The notes below the pieces were generated by a model. The model did not search any database and was not told the DNA's origin. It was given only the letters and a program-made list of their open reading frames with translations. The position numbers and the translations under genes are program-made. This document shows positions 32,801 through 41,700 of a DNA stretch of 64,000 bases, piece after piece; the first letter of the stretch is position 1; each line of letters begins with the position of its first letter. Source of the DNA: Brachypterus glaber (Eukaryota; Arthropoda; Insecta; Coleoptera; Kateretidae); the NCBI GenBank assembly GCA_958510825.1, contig OY294052.1, positions 10,313,816-10,377,815 of the forward strand, written 5' to 3'.

Positions 32801-35719
32801 ACGGAGTGTTACGCCCATGTTAATGGCATAGGAAAATTGCGAAACAGGGGGGGGGGTCTAAAATGATCAAAATTTGCGTTACGTAATACTTGAACGTTCC
32901 CTAAAACAATGTTACATGACCCCTCAAATCAGGCGAGGATTCAAGGGGGGGGACAATAGGCGCAACTGCCCCCCAAAGTCAAGCAAAACCTATGTGTTTT
33001 TATTTCATATTTTTTTCAAGACAGATAAATAGCTAAGCGTTCAAATGCATGTTTAGGGGCCGTCCATAGAAGACGTCGAAAATTACGGAATTTCAGATTT
33101 TGTCCGATTTCCAGACGCCCCCCCTCTAAAGGACGTCCAAAACGCAGTAGGGTACCCCCCTTTTTTTCAGATTTTCACTTTTTTTATCATTATTGAATTT
33201 GGACGTCCGAAAATAGCTTGACCCCTCCCCCCCCTCCTTGTCCGCTTCTGTCCGATTTAGGTACAGGTACAGGCAGGCAATTTTTTTAATAATTTCAAGG
33301 ACACGTATTTTTCAGACAGCCCAGAATTGTTTGTTTGTTTGTTTAACCTCGTACTATTCTACTTAATTAAGCATCCCCTAAGTCCAAGACTTGTGTGGGC
33401 TAGTAGTAGAGGGAACCACCGGCTTATACTGACTTTCGAACCAGTTTCTAGGGAGTGTCCGTTTCACTTATCGCCTTCGCCAAATTTCAATTATTAATTA
33501 ACTGAAAAAGGCAAATCGGCGCCAGTGAGAATCGAACTCACGATAGTAGACTTGCTATGCATACGCGCTAGCCACTACCCAGTCAACACAAATAAATGGC
33601 AGGAACATAGCAGGTACATAACCACTGTTCTATGTGATGTTGCAGACATGTAATTTTTATAGTACATGTATAGTCCTTGGACTTTAACAATTCCGCCTCA
33701 AGTTTTGTATCAGCTACATAACATGCTACATATCAGATACATACTAGGTACATAACAATAAAAGTAGGCGTTTCCGAATTTTACTTGTTATGGAGTGCAT
33801 CATAGATTTAGACATGGTGAACATTTTTACGTCTTTTTGATAAACCTAATAATTAAAGTATATAAATATCTTTATATGTAGCATCCATCAGGCAAAATTC
33901 TTATACGATGTGCATTTTTACTGTGAAAGCAAACTTTCTACCAGGCTTAAAAATCATGGGCCACATAAAAAGCCAATTTTTAGAGAAAAAATAGCAAATA
34001 ATCATTTTAAAAAAATATATATATTTTAATTTTTTGTCTAAAATTATCTAAAATCGGTTTAGTTGTCTAAAAATACATGCGTTTCTACTACTTAAGGGTA
34101 AAACTTTTATTATTAACAACAATTTTAAGAATATTAGTGATTCTAACCTATAAAAATTAAAATAATATAGACGCCATATTTAGTATTGAATTCATAACAT
34201 TTTATGTATCGTGTATGTTCTCGTACCATATATATGATACATAACATGCAATATTGCATGTTATGTATCATACATATGTATGTTACATCTTATGTAATAT
34301 GGCACATGTAACGTAAAAAATCTCTCTGTTATAGGGCATGTTATGTAGCATACATATGTATGTTATGTCTCATGTAATATGGCACATGTTACCTAAAAAA
34401 TCTTTCTTTACCATGTTGCATCCATATATGTGCGGACTGGGTACGCTATGCCTCCCACAATTTAAGAAGCTAATTATTTTATAAAACCGCCACTAGTTAC
34501 GGCCCTGTTTTAGACTAGTCTCATCTTAGTAAAATGTAAACAATTCAAGGCCTATCCAGAAGCTTGCGTAAGAACATAAAACATAAGAATGCGATGCCGT
34601 GATTGACTTACAAGATACATGGCGGCACATCAAGCTAATCACGGCATCGCATATGCGAACCTGTGGATATGCCCTCACTCGCTAGAAAATTAAAGCCATA
34701 ATGTCTGCATATGCTAAGCCATGAATAAATAAGTTGAAAACTACATCTATATTAAAACACTCCTGACAGAAACCTGTAAATCTGTTATTCTACGATTGGC
34801 TCACCGCAATAATGAGAAGAATCTAGCACATGCGCACTGGTTTGTTTATTTTTATTTTGACGGATGTCAAAAGTGGTTCGTTTAAGCAGTTGTAGTTTTA
34901 TGAAATAGTTTCATTTGAGTGGGGTTACGGTGCGCATCAGGTCCACGAAAATGAACTATATTTTTGCACTGATTTCTGGTTTTATTACTAAAACTTACTG
35001 TCTTGAATATAATTAGGTGCGGAAAATCCAGTTTTTTTGTTAGAATATATAGCAAAAGATTGTTAAAATACTCACGAATTTCTGTTTGATTTTTTTTAAT
35101 GGGGGCGTTGGTTTACGTTAACAATGCTTTGGTTTGGTAGTTTGCTGGTTTGGTGTTTTTTTAATGGGAGGCATTTTTCAGATACGATATTTCAGAATTT
35201 AGAAGGCGATATATTTTAAGAATCAAATGTTTATTAATGAATATTCCGCAATTTTTTTTACTAAAATACTAATTAAATCGAGTACTTTTAGCCAATTAAA
35301 AAAAAACTGTTAGCTCGCAAAGAAAAAAGTAGATATTTTCGTAAAATTCTGCAAAAGAATGTTACATAACCTTAAAATAATTCGCATACGTCAAAACAAA
35401 AATAAGAAAATCAGTGCGCATGCGCTGGATTCTTCTCATTACTGCGGTGAGTGGATCGTGTTATTGATGCCTTTGGGGGAGTAGAACGACTGATAGAACG
35501 AGTCTGAGATTGTGACCGTACTCACAACACATATTCTACGCGTTGTTCTATGTTGTTTTACTCCCCAAAAATCAAGAATAGGTGCCCTGGAGTGGATCGT
35601 TTTTAAATAAAAACCCTGTATATTAATAAACTGTTAACTTACAAGAAAGTCAATAAAGAGAACAAATTAGCCCTTTCTTGAGGATTGATATTTCTCTCCC
35701 TAGTTTTATTAAAATCCAT
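20806..35719 (-). CDS. ABCC/MRP4-like ABC transporter, complete, 10 exons
   Basis: Full ABC exporter of subfamily C, probably moving organic anions or conjugates across a membrane. Exons: 35643-35719, 32502-32735, 29163-29375, 24995-25209, 24748-24904, 23467-24690, 22982-23318, 22298-22448, 21958-22188, 20806-21737. All have GT/AG ends, every phase fits, and they sum to 3771 nt (1256 aa; ABCC4 relatives are about 1300). Order is TMD1, NBD1, TMD2, NBD2, with no extra N-terminal membrane domain. NBD1: Walker A GNTGSGKS near residues 436-443, signature LSKGQ near 526-530, Walker B DIYLLDD near 545-551. NBD2: Walker A GRTGAGKT near 1046-1053, signature-like FSAGEKQ near 1144-1150, Walker B IIIFDEATSNMD near 1164-1175. 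The start is the ATG before the typical ABCC N-terminus (NPQERANLFSLLTF). Introns 1-3 are 2.9-4.0 kb and full of transposons; the others are 57-533 bp. Both signature motifs are divergent. Family certain; exact orthologue uncertain. Confidence 0.93.
22541..22574 (+). repeat. Dispersed GGAGAGCCCC hairpin, copy 2
   Basis: Shortened, diverged copy (GAAGAGCCCCCAATAAGC then GGCTCTCCATTAATTTTG) in ABCC intron 7. Confidence 0.65.
22686..22905. mobile_element. CAGGGTTCT TIR repeat in ABCC intron 7
   Basis: ATACAGGGTTCTTC and GTAGAACCCTGTAT ends with AGGTAATTCTACGT inside. Relative of the CAGGGTGATC family at 53865-54337. Confidence 0.5.
25327..25367 (-). repeat. Dispersed hairpin, copy 3, split by mariner
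   Basis: Minus-strand copy whose 5' neighbour (GCTTTTTAAGTCG) lies on the other side of the mariner at 26576-26588. Confidence 0.75.
25368..26573 (+). mobile_element. mariner element, decayed, complete TIRs
   Basis: Starts CGAGGGTCACC and ends GGTGACCCTCG between TA dinucleotides (25366-25367 and 26574-26575). The inverted repeat extends imperfectly for roughly 100 bp, with blocks such as CTCTATCGTAAAGT. Length 1206 bp is typical of mariner. It sits in ABCC intron 3, inside one copy of a dispersed GGAGAGCCCC hairpin repeat. Confidence 0.9.
25541..26480 (+). pseudogene. mariner transposase pseudogene (DD34D)
   Basis: Begins MELTQKQFRMIILCSF and the N-terminal helix-turn-helix region, then stops (after QQQCID) and shifts frame several times. 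Later blocks include SKQQSTAKSTK, SKQMVAYFFGKTGHVATVQL, QDNASSHT and GHPPYSPSLEPND. The Asp of QDNA and the Asp of PND are 34 residues apart, the mariner DD34D spacing. At least one stop falls between them, so no active transposase can be made. The 171-residue open frame across its middle is mostly out of frame. Confidence 0.88.
26694..26735 (+). repeat. Dispersed hairpin, copy 4
   Basis: Intact copy with GCTTTTTAAGTCGT before the stem and ACTAATTTTG after it. Head-to-head with copy 3. Confidence 0.75.
28110..28975. mobile_element. Fold-back element, copy 2, in ABCC intron 3
   Basis: Two arms of about 400 bp, inverted and near-complete, around a short centre (GGCGCTGAAAGTCGAG). The arms carry ATGTACACGGGCTGATAT at the left and the inverse near 28935. 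No coding content. Uninterrupted relative of 2505-3295. Confidence 0.75.
29004..29152. mobile_element. Hairpin MITE next to ABCC exon 3 donor, copy 1
   Basis: GGCCTATCCAGAAGCTTGC and GTGGATATGCCC ends with a long stem (AACATAAGAATGCGATGCCG). It ends about 10 bp beyond the splice donor of exon 3 (donor bases 29161-29162), inside the intron. Confidence 0.75.
29622..31504 (-). mobile_element. 5'-truncated LINE insertion with 8-bp target duplication
   Basis: The copy is flanked by CTAAGCTA at 29614-29621 and 31505-31512, which I read as the target-site duplication. On the minus strand the 3' end after the stop codon is AT-rich and ends in GATAAATAAA, a short A-rich tail. The element lies within a TIR element (29437-32064) inside ABCC intron 2, antisense to nothing and parallel to the host gene. 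Confidence 0.75.
29705..31504 (-). CDS. LINE reverse transcriptase, 5'-truncated ORF2
   Basis: Reverse transcriptase part of a non-LTR retrotransposon inside ABCC intron 2. The frame is open for 599 codons from the truncated 5' end (31504) to a stop at 29705. It has no start of its own; the first residues read are EIKKELKNIK. Motifs: KAPGFDGIHNEFL, SFRPIALLSACYKLLERLI, AVLVDLMAAYDTIW, GLPQGSVLAPILFN, the catalytic FIYADDL box, and near the end a Cys-x-Cys...His-x4-Cys knuckle (CNCGADSQSVTHIINNCP). These fit the Jockey/I/R1 group. The lack of stop codons suggests a recent insertion. The endonuclease is missing because of 5' truncation. Confidence 0.88.
   Translation of the reverse strand, partial: EIKKELKNIKANCPERSEYARSFTPDEVSSAIDFLKTRKAPGFDGIHNEFLLKCGTTTRQWLAKFYTNILTTGRIPREFKESKIIAILKPGKPENNAESFRPIALLSACYKLLERLILNRVGDEIMEHIPNEQAGFRIGRNCTDQVLSLTTYIEGGFQRNQITSAVLVDLMAAYDTIWREGLLYKFLKIIRCKTLGRLLNNMLCDRYFWVIMGDKMSNKRVLKNGLPQGSVLAPILFNIYVADMPETISKKFIYADDLGLAISCDSIEETERILTEDLITLCDYYRKWRLTPSPKKTESSCFHLKNNLANLQPSVYFDGNLIKYNPTPKYLGVTLDRTLTYRLHLEKTAAKIRTRNNIIQKLCGTSWGSTATTLRCSALGIVYSAAEYCAPVWLNSCHTKKLDVVLNSTMRIISGCIKSTPTCWLPTLSYISPPKFRRQEALLREYKKISDNLNLPIHEYIPDSSLDRLKSRRPSLKTAKKLLDDQVNFTQLRKANWRTSMMGKFGEQLDPTEQVDGFDLKRRDWCQLNRLRTGHGRSAEYKHRCGWIDSARCNCGADSQSVTHIINNCPLRAYQGNSEDLLHLNENVLEWIRNLDICL
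32070..32460. repeat. GGATATCC- and GGCCAACG-rich motif block
   Basis: 32070-32190 contains at least eight close variants of TGGATATC in both orientations; 32220-32450 contains many TTGGCCAA/GCCAATGT words. Looks like subterminal-motif arrays of a decayed DNA element. Lies just downstream of ABCC exon 2. Confidence 0.6.
32805..32915. repeat. MITE fragment (GCGTTACGTAATACTTGAAC)
   Basis: GGAGTGTTACGCC...GCGTTACGTAATACTTGAAC block, present again at 35910-36015 and partly at 38415-38445. Starts 70 bp upstream of ABCC exon 2. Confidence 0.65.
33327..33585 (-). mobile_element. tRNA-derived SINE in ABCC intron 1
   Basis: On the minus strand a tRNA-like head has A-box TAGTGGCTAGCGCG and B-box GAGTTCGATTC. 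It runs through a non-tRNA body to an (AAAC)n tail at 33327-33344. The body differs from the SINE at 43480, so it is another family. No clear target duplication seen. Confidence 0.7.
33590..34430. repeat. ACATAACATG/ATACATATG motif block
   Basis: Dense variants of TGTTATGT, ACATAAC and CATACATATGTATG on both strands, with a direct duplication GGCATGTTATGTAGCATACA versus GCATGTTATGTATCATACA near 34255-34400. No gene. Confidence 0.6.
34547..34675. mobile_element. Hairpin MITE, copy 2, in ABCC intron 1
   Basis: Same sequence as 29004-29152 with a deletion in the right arm (the CATTCTTATG part is missing). Confidence 0.75.
34800..35451. mobile_element. MITE with ~60-bp TIRs in ABCC intron 1
   Basis: CTCACCGCA then TAATGAGAAGAATC and CATGCGCACTG at the left are mirrored at the right with few changes, continuing through the T-rich TTTATTTTTATTTTGACG. 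652 bp, non-coding. Confidence 0.75.
35455..35595. repeat. Small inverted repeat near ABCC exon 1
   Basis: TTTGGGGGAGTAGAACGAC faces GTTGTTTTACTCCCCAAAAA; about 130 bp, 50 bp downstream of exon 1 of ABCC. Confidence 0.55.
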
Positions 35720-35909
35720 AATATTCACCAGAGTACTTAATCTGACACATTACCTACTGCACAATAATATAAAACAAACAATGTAAAACTATATCTTATT
35801 TAAACAATTTAAAATTTAACGTGCGACTGTTTGTGAAGTTAAACATTAATATATTTTGAAATGGACACACAAAGAAATATATTATTAAATTAAGTAAACA
35901 AAATATACA

Positions 35910-36015
35910 TATTGGAGTGTTACGCCTATGTTAATGGTATATGAAAATAGCGTTACAGAGGGGGGTGGGGGTCCAAAATGATCGAAATTTGCGTTACGTA
36001 ATACTTGAACGTCCC
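35910..36015. repeat. MITE fragment, second copy
   Basis: Near-identical to 32805-32915 in the ABCC upstream region (190 bp before the start codon in transcript direction). Confidence 0.65.
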
Positions 36016-37200
36016 CATACGTAAATTATACTTAATTTTAAATTATATTCTCAAATAAAATTTTACAAAAAAATCTTAAAAAATCGTATTTTTTAGAAAA
36101 AAAAATTGAAAAATTAAAACCTCAAAAAAAAATGTTTAAAAAATTAAAAAAATATATTGTCGAATAGAGAATTTTATTTGCTTTAAAATGATGTGTCACA
36201 CGATCCTCCTTTCCGTTAAAGAAAAATCCCACCCTATGCCCCCCTGACCACATTTTAAAAGCTACAAATATCGAATATGTACCAAAAGATAGTTTGAGTT
36301 TTCTTATTTATGTGTCTCAAATTATATTATCATTAAATAACCCATATGTACCTTAGGCACCTTACTTAATAAGCCAATCCTTGCAGCAAATATATAATTT
36401 TTATTTATTTATTTATCAACGGGAAAACCCCAATACATAAGAATGATACAAAATATGATATAATTATATATATTCTATAGATGCATAAATATTTAAACCT
36501 GTGATACAAAAATAATTTTAAAAATTAAGGTTATTTAAGGAAGGTTTAAAAGAATTTAAGGACATATTAAAAAAAAACAAGTAATTGTTATTGTTATTAG
36601 CCAACAACATAGCTCTATCCGAAGGTGATGAGATCCGTAGTTAGTTCTCTGAAAAGGTGTATTAAATGTTGGAGAATGTAAGGAATTACAGGACCACCTA
36701 AGACTATCTGCAACAAGCAGGGGCGCCCGCAGGATTTTTGATAGGGGGGGGGGCAAGCCTATTCAGTTTTACAACTTTATCAACAATTTTTTTTTGTTAA
36801 ATTCCCAAAAAGGGCCAGTCTTTTTTTTAGGGGGGGGTTAATCTGAAACAGATTGAGGCATCGTCAATATTTTTTTTAGAAATCCTAAGCTTATACAATA
36901 CCTTATAAGGTATTATATTTTTTAGAATTTCATATGCAATTATTTTATAAAATCTTTATTAATATTGTGATGTCAGATTTTTGGTAATCAATTTAAGCGC
37001 CACAGGCGATTTTTTTGAAATTTTCAAGTTCACGTATTTTCCTCAACAATTTAAAAAGAAAATTACAGACATATTTATAAAACTTCAAATAGCCAGAAGA
37101 AACCTCTAAAAAAATAACACACTATCTTCAGCGCCGCAGGCCAACATTTTAAGAAATATTCAGGTTTCGCATTTCTAAGATACAGGTATGCAAGTTATTG

Positions 37201-37347
37201 AATATAATTCTGTGGCTTGGCTCTAAAAGGGCCAATGTCACTTTGTCAATAGCAGCGTTTTTACGTCAACTCTGATGTAATATTTTGAAAACGCTGCTAT
37301 TGACAAAGTGGCATTGGCCCTTTTACAGCCAAGCCACAGAATATATT
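37201..37347. mobile_element. 147-bp hairpin MITE
   Basis: Arms of about 60 bp: TTCTGTGGCTTGGCT, AAAAGGGCCAATGTCACTTT, GTCAATAGCAGCGTTTT and inverses; very few mismatches, so probably young. Confidence 0.8.
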
Positions 37348-38707
37348 TACTAAAAATTTTGTATCACCTTTTTTTTATCACCAGTTTAGCGCCGCAGTTG
37401 AAAATTTTTAGGATTTTTATTGACACGCATTTTCTAAACATCTTAACCATTTCCAGCGCGGCAGGCAATTTTTTTAGAAATCTGAAGGACTAAACACTTT
37501 AAAATTGTTAAAAACGAAACAAAATAATATATATCTGAAAAGCCAGGAAGGGCGACGGCCCCGCCCTACATTTTTTTTAAGAACTAGTTAGGGATACTAT
37601 CTGGACCAACCCTCGACGCAGCTGTGCCTTAAATACGTTAATTAATATATTTTATTGGATTTATAAAATTATTATTTTTTCTATTTTATATTGAATTGCC
37701 GATTTTAATTTTTTCACTTAAGAAAATAAACATTTGCTTCTGAAATGTATGATTTACTTGGCTCGGGTATTTATTTGACTAAAACAATATTTTTCTGAGT
37801 GTAGGTACGCACTGAGCATATTTATTATTTATGGTTCTTATATTGAATAACAAAAGGAACTGGCTCATATCTTATAAATAAATGCACACAAGAATAGAAT
37901 GTGATATGTTATATAAAGATTAGTAGATATTGTGCAGGTACTTTTTTAAACACTTCGAAGTAGTCTACAAAAAGCTAGACTAAAAAATAATCTTTTTCGC
38001 GCCGGTATGTACTAGTAGTTAATTATAGCTACATGAGCTATTTCTGTAACATTATTACATTTTTGCGGCGCATAATACGCGTGCTATTCTGAAATAGAAA
38101 AAACACCAGTTTGTTTATTTGTTTATAACTACTCTTTATATAAAGATATTCCATAAGGAACCTTTATTTGAAGGTATGTAAATCTTAAAAGTGTGTAAAA
38201 TTTTTTTATTAGTGCTTATGGTACTTTTTAATTAATTACCAAGTAGGTACCTTAAGGATTTTTCTTCTTAGAGGAGTATTACCTAAGCAAATTTTGGGAA
38301 AAATCCATACACTTCATACCCCGATTAAAAATCCATACACTTCATACCCCGATTAAAGGCTGTAGAGATTTCATATTTTCATCGGGGTGTGAATTATATG
38401 AATTTTGCCCAAAATTTTCTTACGTAATACTTGAACGTCCCCTTAGTAAGGTGCCCTTACATACCTGGACAGATAAAAGTTTTCCAACTGGCTTAAACAA
38501 AAAAAAAAGAGAAACCTCATTAATATTATGTGAAAACCAGTATAACCTAGATCTAGTGTCCCTAGTCTAAACCAAAACAAAACAAAATCCAAAACGGTTT
38601 TGCATTTAGCAAAACTAACCATTAAGATAAGACTTGCTTTAACCTACCAACTTAAGCCAAAAGATGAGGTCATAGCTAAAATAAAGTATTCTTCTTATGC
38701 CAAAAGA

Positions 38708-41700
38708 ATGTCAACCAGTAAATCTAAACTTCCTCCAATATCTTCCGTTTCAAATAACTTAACTAAGAAGAAATCTTCAAGAAAATCCATTAGTTCCAAA
38801 AATAGCAGAAGAAATTCGTCCTCTAGAAGTTTAGGATCTGCTAAAAAAAGTGCTTCAATAAACACAGAAAATGTGGTGGAAGAAGCCAAATCCAACATAA
38901 TTAATTTGGCTCCCGTTAATTATAAGGAAGAAATAATTTATCAGTTTTTTAGTTCAATGCTAGAAAGTACATTTGAGGAGTATAATGTAGTTTTAGAACC
39001 TGAAATGCCCGAATCAAAAATCATTCCGGATAAAGATACATCTGAAAAAAGTTTTAAGGAAGTAACTGCTCAAGATTTAATGTCTTCCGAGATCATTTCT
39101 GCACGAGGATCAAATGTACTTTTAATTAAAAAGAATTCTGAATCGTCGGTAGCACCGAATATAAAGAAATCTGAAAAAAGTTTGAAAACTAATTCACAAT
39201 TTATAAAGAGTAGTTCCAAATTATTTAGGCAAGATAACACATCAAGATTAACTTTTAAATCAACGGAAATTTCTAAAACCAGCACATTGGTATACATATT
39301 TTATAAAAGACGCTATAGTTTCTTATGAAAAAAAATGTAATGACACAGAAAAAAGGATTTCTTTAAAGGCTTCTTTGAACCAAAGTCAGTGTGCTTGAAT
39401 GAAGAGCACGGATCATAATTTAAAAACCCGTATTCTTTGTTCAAGGATATTGACTTTGGTTCAAATAAATGCTAGGCTTGAAACAAGAGAATATGGCTTT
39501 GAACATATCGAAAGACACGTGTCCTTGGTTTGAGAAAATCTTTTTTTAGTAGGGTAGCTAAGTTTATAAAATAACAAATCGATTAAAAGTAGAATAATCA
39601 TGATGAGCTTTCAAATTTCGTCAATGAGGGGCATAAAGTTTATTTGTTGAGTATTAAAAATGCATTTTCTTTATTGTTTGTAAGGATGGATACAGATCAG
39701 GGCAGTAGGGGGGCCCTACTAGGGGCGATTTCCACTTCAAGAATCATAAATTTATGTTGAAGATAAAAAAAAAGTGCTTTAAGGACCTTATTATTTAATA
39801 TGATTTTAACCCCTTCCCGCATGATTTTTTATTTTTTTTATAAAAAAATCATGAGCATACATTTTACCGTTCCTAGGTCGGGAAAAAAATAAAAAAAAAA
39901 CAAAATTCAATTTTTATATATATTTTTTGCAAAAAACGGTGTGTGCCAGATGTGGAACACTATGCAGTAAGAAAACTTAACAGTAACAGTAAGTATGTCG
40001 GTCGCTCTGTCTGTCCGGGAAATTTGTGACCAAGATAAATCAAGAACGCTTTGTTCTAAGCTGGGATTGTTTTTAGTAAAAATTAGGGTGGGTAAGGAGG
40101 TAAAATGTGGTAAAAACGAGTTTTTTAAAAACATTTTTTTTTATTTTTTCCTGTTTTTCGAAAAAATTAACTCTTTTTGAAAAAAAATATATATACAGGG
40201 TGATCAATAACTGGCATGCCAAAATTTAAGAGGTGATTCTACATCCAAAAATATAAAGTGTAAAGTAATGTTGTTGGCAGCAATTTTTTATTTTGTTATT
40301 GCATAATTTATTGTTTTTTTAATGCATGGTGTGCCATTTATAGCACATACCTATTTTTATACAAAAATATACTATAAAATAGCTCACCTGTAATTTTATA
40401 CCCATAAACCGCTTTTACAAGGTTTATATAATAACACAATATTTTTTATATTGCGCAATAATACCGGCAAATATTTTTAATTATACTTTGAAGTTTTAGG
40501 CTATGCAGTCTTCAGCTGACACGCAGAATCCTTGTTAAGAACGTTAATAAAAGTTCGCTTAATTAACTCTAGATGTGCGGATTTTTTTTTTTCAGATATC
40601 TGTAAGTTTGTTTATTCATAACAAAAATGATTGATCCCTTATTTAATAGTAAATAATAAAAAAAAACGGTTTGTGCCATAAATGGGACGGTATGCGGGAA
40701 GGGGTTAAAGTGCCTCTCTTAGCGCTAAAGCGTTGTCTATAGCTGTCAGTCGAAATTGCAATTTGTGATTGGTTCATTCAAAGTTAGGACTATTATAGTC
40801 CTAAAAAGTCCTAAACAGTCCTAAAAAGTATAATACTGCTCTCAAATTTACCAACAAATTGAAAATTCGGCTCTAAACTATTTTGAAAAATCTCTTCCTT
40901 CGTAAAATTGTTCTGGATCTATCCTTGGATGTAACAATTTGTTATTGTTTAAACCCTTTTTTTAAGACTCAAAAGACTGAAGAAAATTTAGACTGGATTA
41001 TTTCGCCAAATGAGGAAAATGTTGAAATCTATTTCAAAAATGGAAATTTTTATAAAGGTACATAAAGAGTTTTTTGTCTGCACGATAATTAAAAAAATAC
41101 TGCAACAAATATTTTCACGTCTCATTTTAATTGGATTTAACCATAATTGTTTAGGTTCTGTTTCTCGAAAACTAATGAATTCCTATGGTACTTTTATCTG
41201 GAGCGATGGGACTTCTTACGAAGGAGAATTTAAAGATGGTTTACCCACAGGCAATGGTAAAATGGTTCTTAAAGATTTAGCTGCCTATGAAGGTGGTGTT
41301 TGCAATGGAGATTTCCATGGATACGGAGTTTTTAATATTACTGAAACGCCTAGTATTTATTGTGGAGATTGGAAAGATGGAAAAAAACATGGTAAACTTT
41401 TTAAGAGACAAACGATTTCTCCAAATTTTGAAATATTAATAATTATTAAATAACCTTTTATATTTGTAACCACTTGATTAATAGTTATTTTTTGAATGGA
41501 AAAGCTGTTACTGTTTTAACTGAAAAATATTTGTCTGTGCAAAGTTTAGTCTTACCCAAAGTCCAAAGCTTTATGTACTACTCAACTAAAATTGTTTGAG
41601 CTGCTTTACCATTTAAAACATTAACCCTGCATAGGAAAGGGATGGTTGCTGCACGAACCCAATGAATGGTACGATGGTGAATGGATCAATGGAACCATGA

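Larger units (their letters stand above)
35720..38707. other. Divergent intergenic region ABCC/RSPH10B
   Basis: Must carry both promoters, but no core promoter element stands out. It holds a MITE fragment (35910-36015), a TGCCCCCCTGACCACATTTT repeat shared with 27510 and 19950, GCGCCGCAGGC words at 37005-37470, and a hairpin at 37201-37347. Confidence 0.55.

Noticed and set aside
32736..32818. N-terminal 27 residues of the 106-codon frame at ABCC exon 2
   Set aside because: Intron sequence; a clear acceptor (ctatttttag) precedes TTACACCAAAG, and an ABCC-type first exon lies at 35643-35719.
33500..33585. Genuine tRNA gene
   Set aside because: Boxes A and B are present, but the acceptor stem does not pair and the sequence continues into a SINE body with an (AAAC)n tail.
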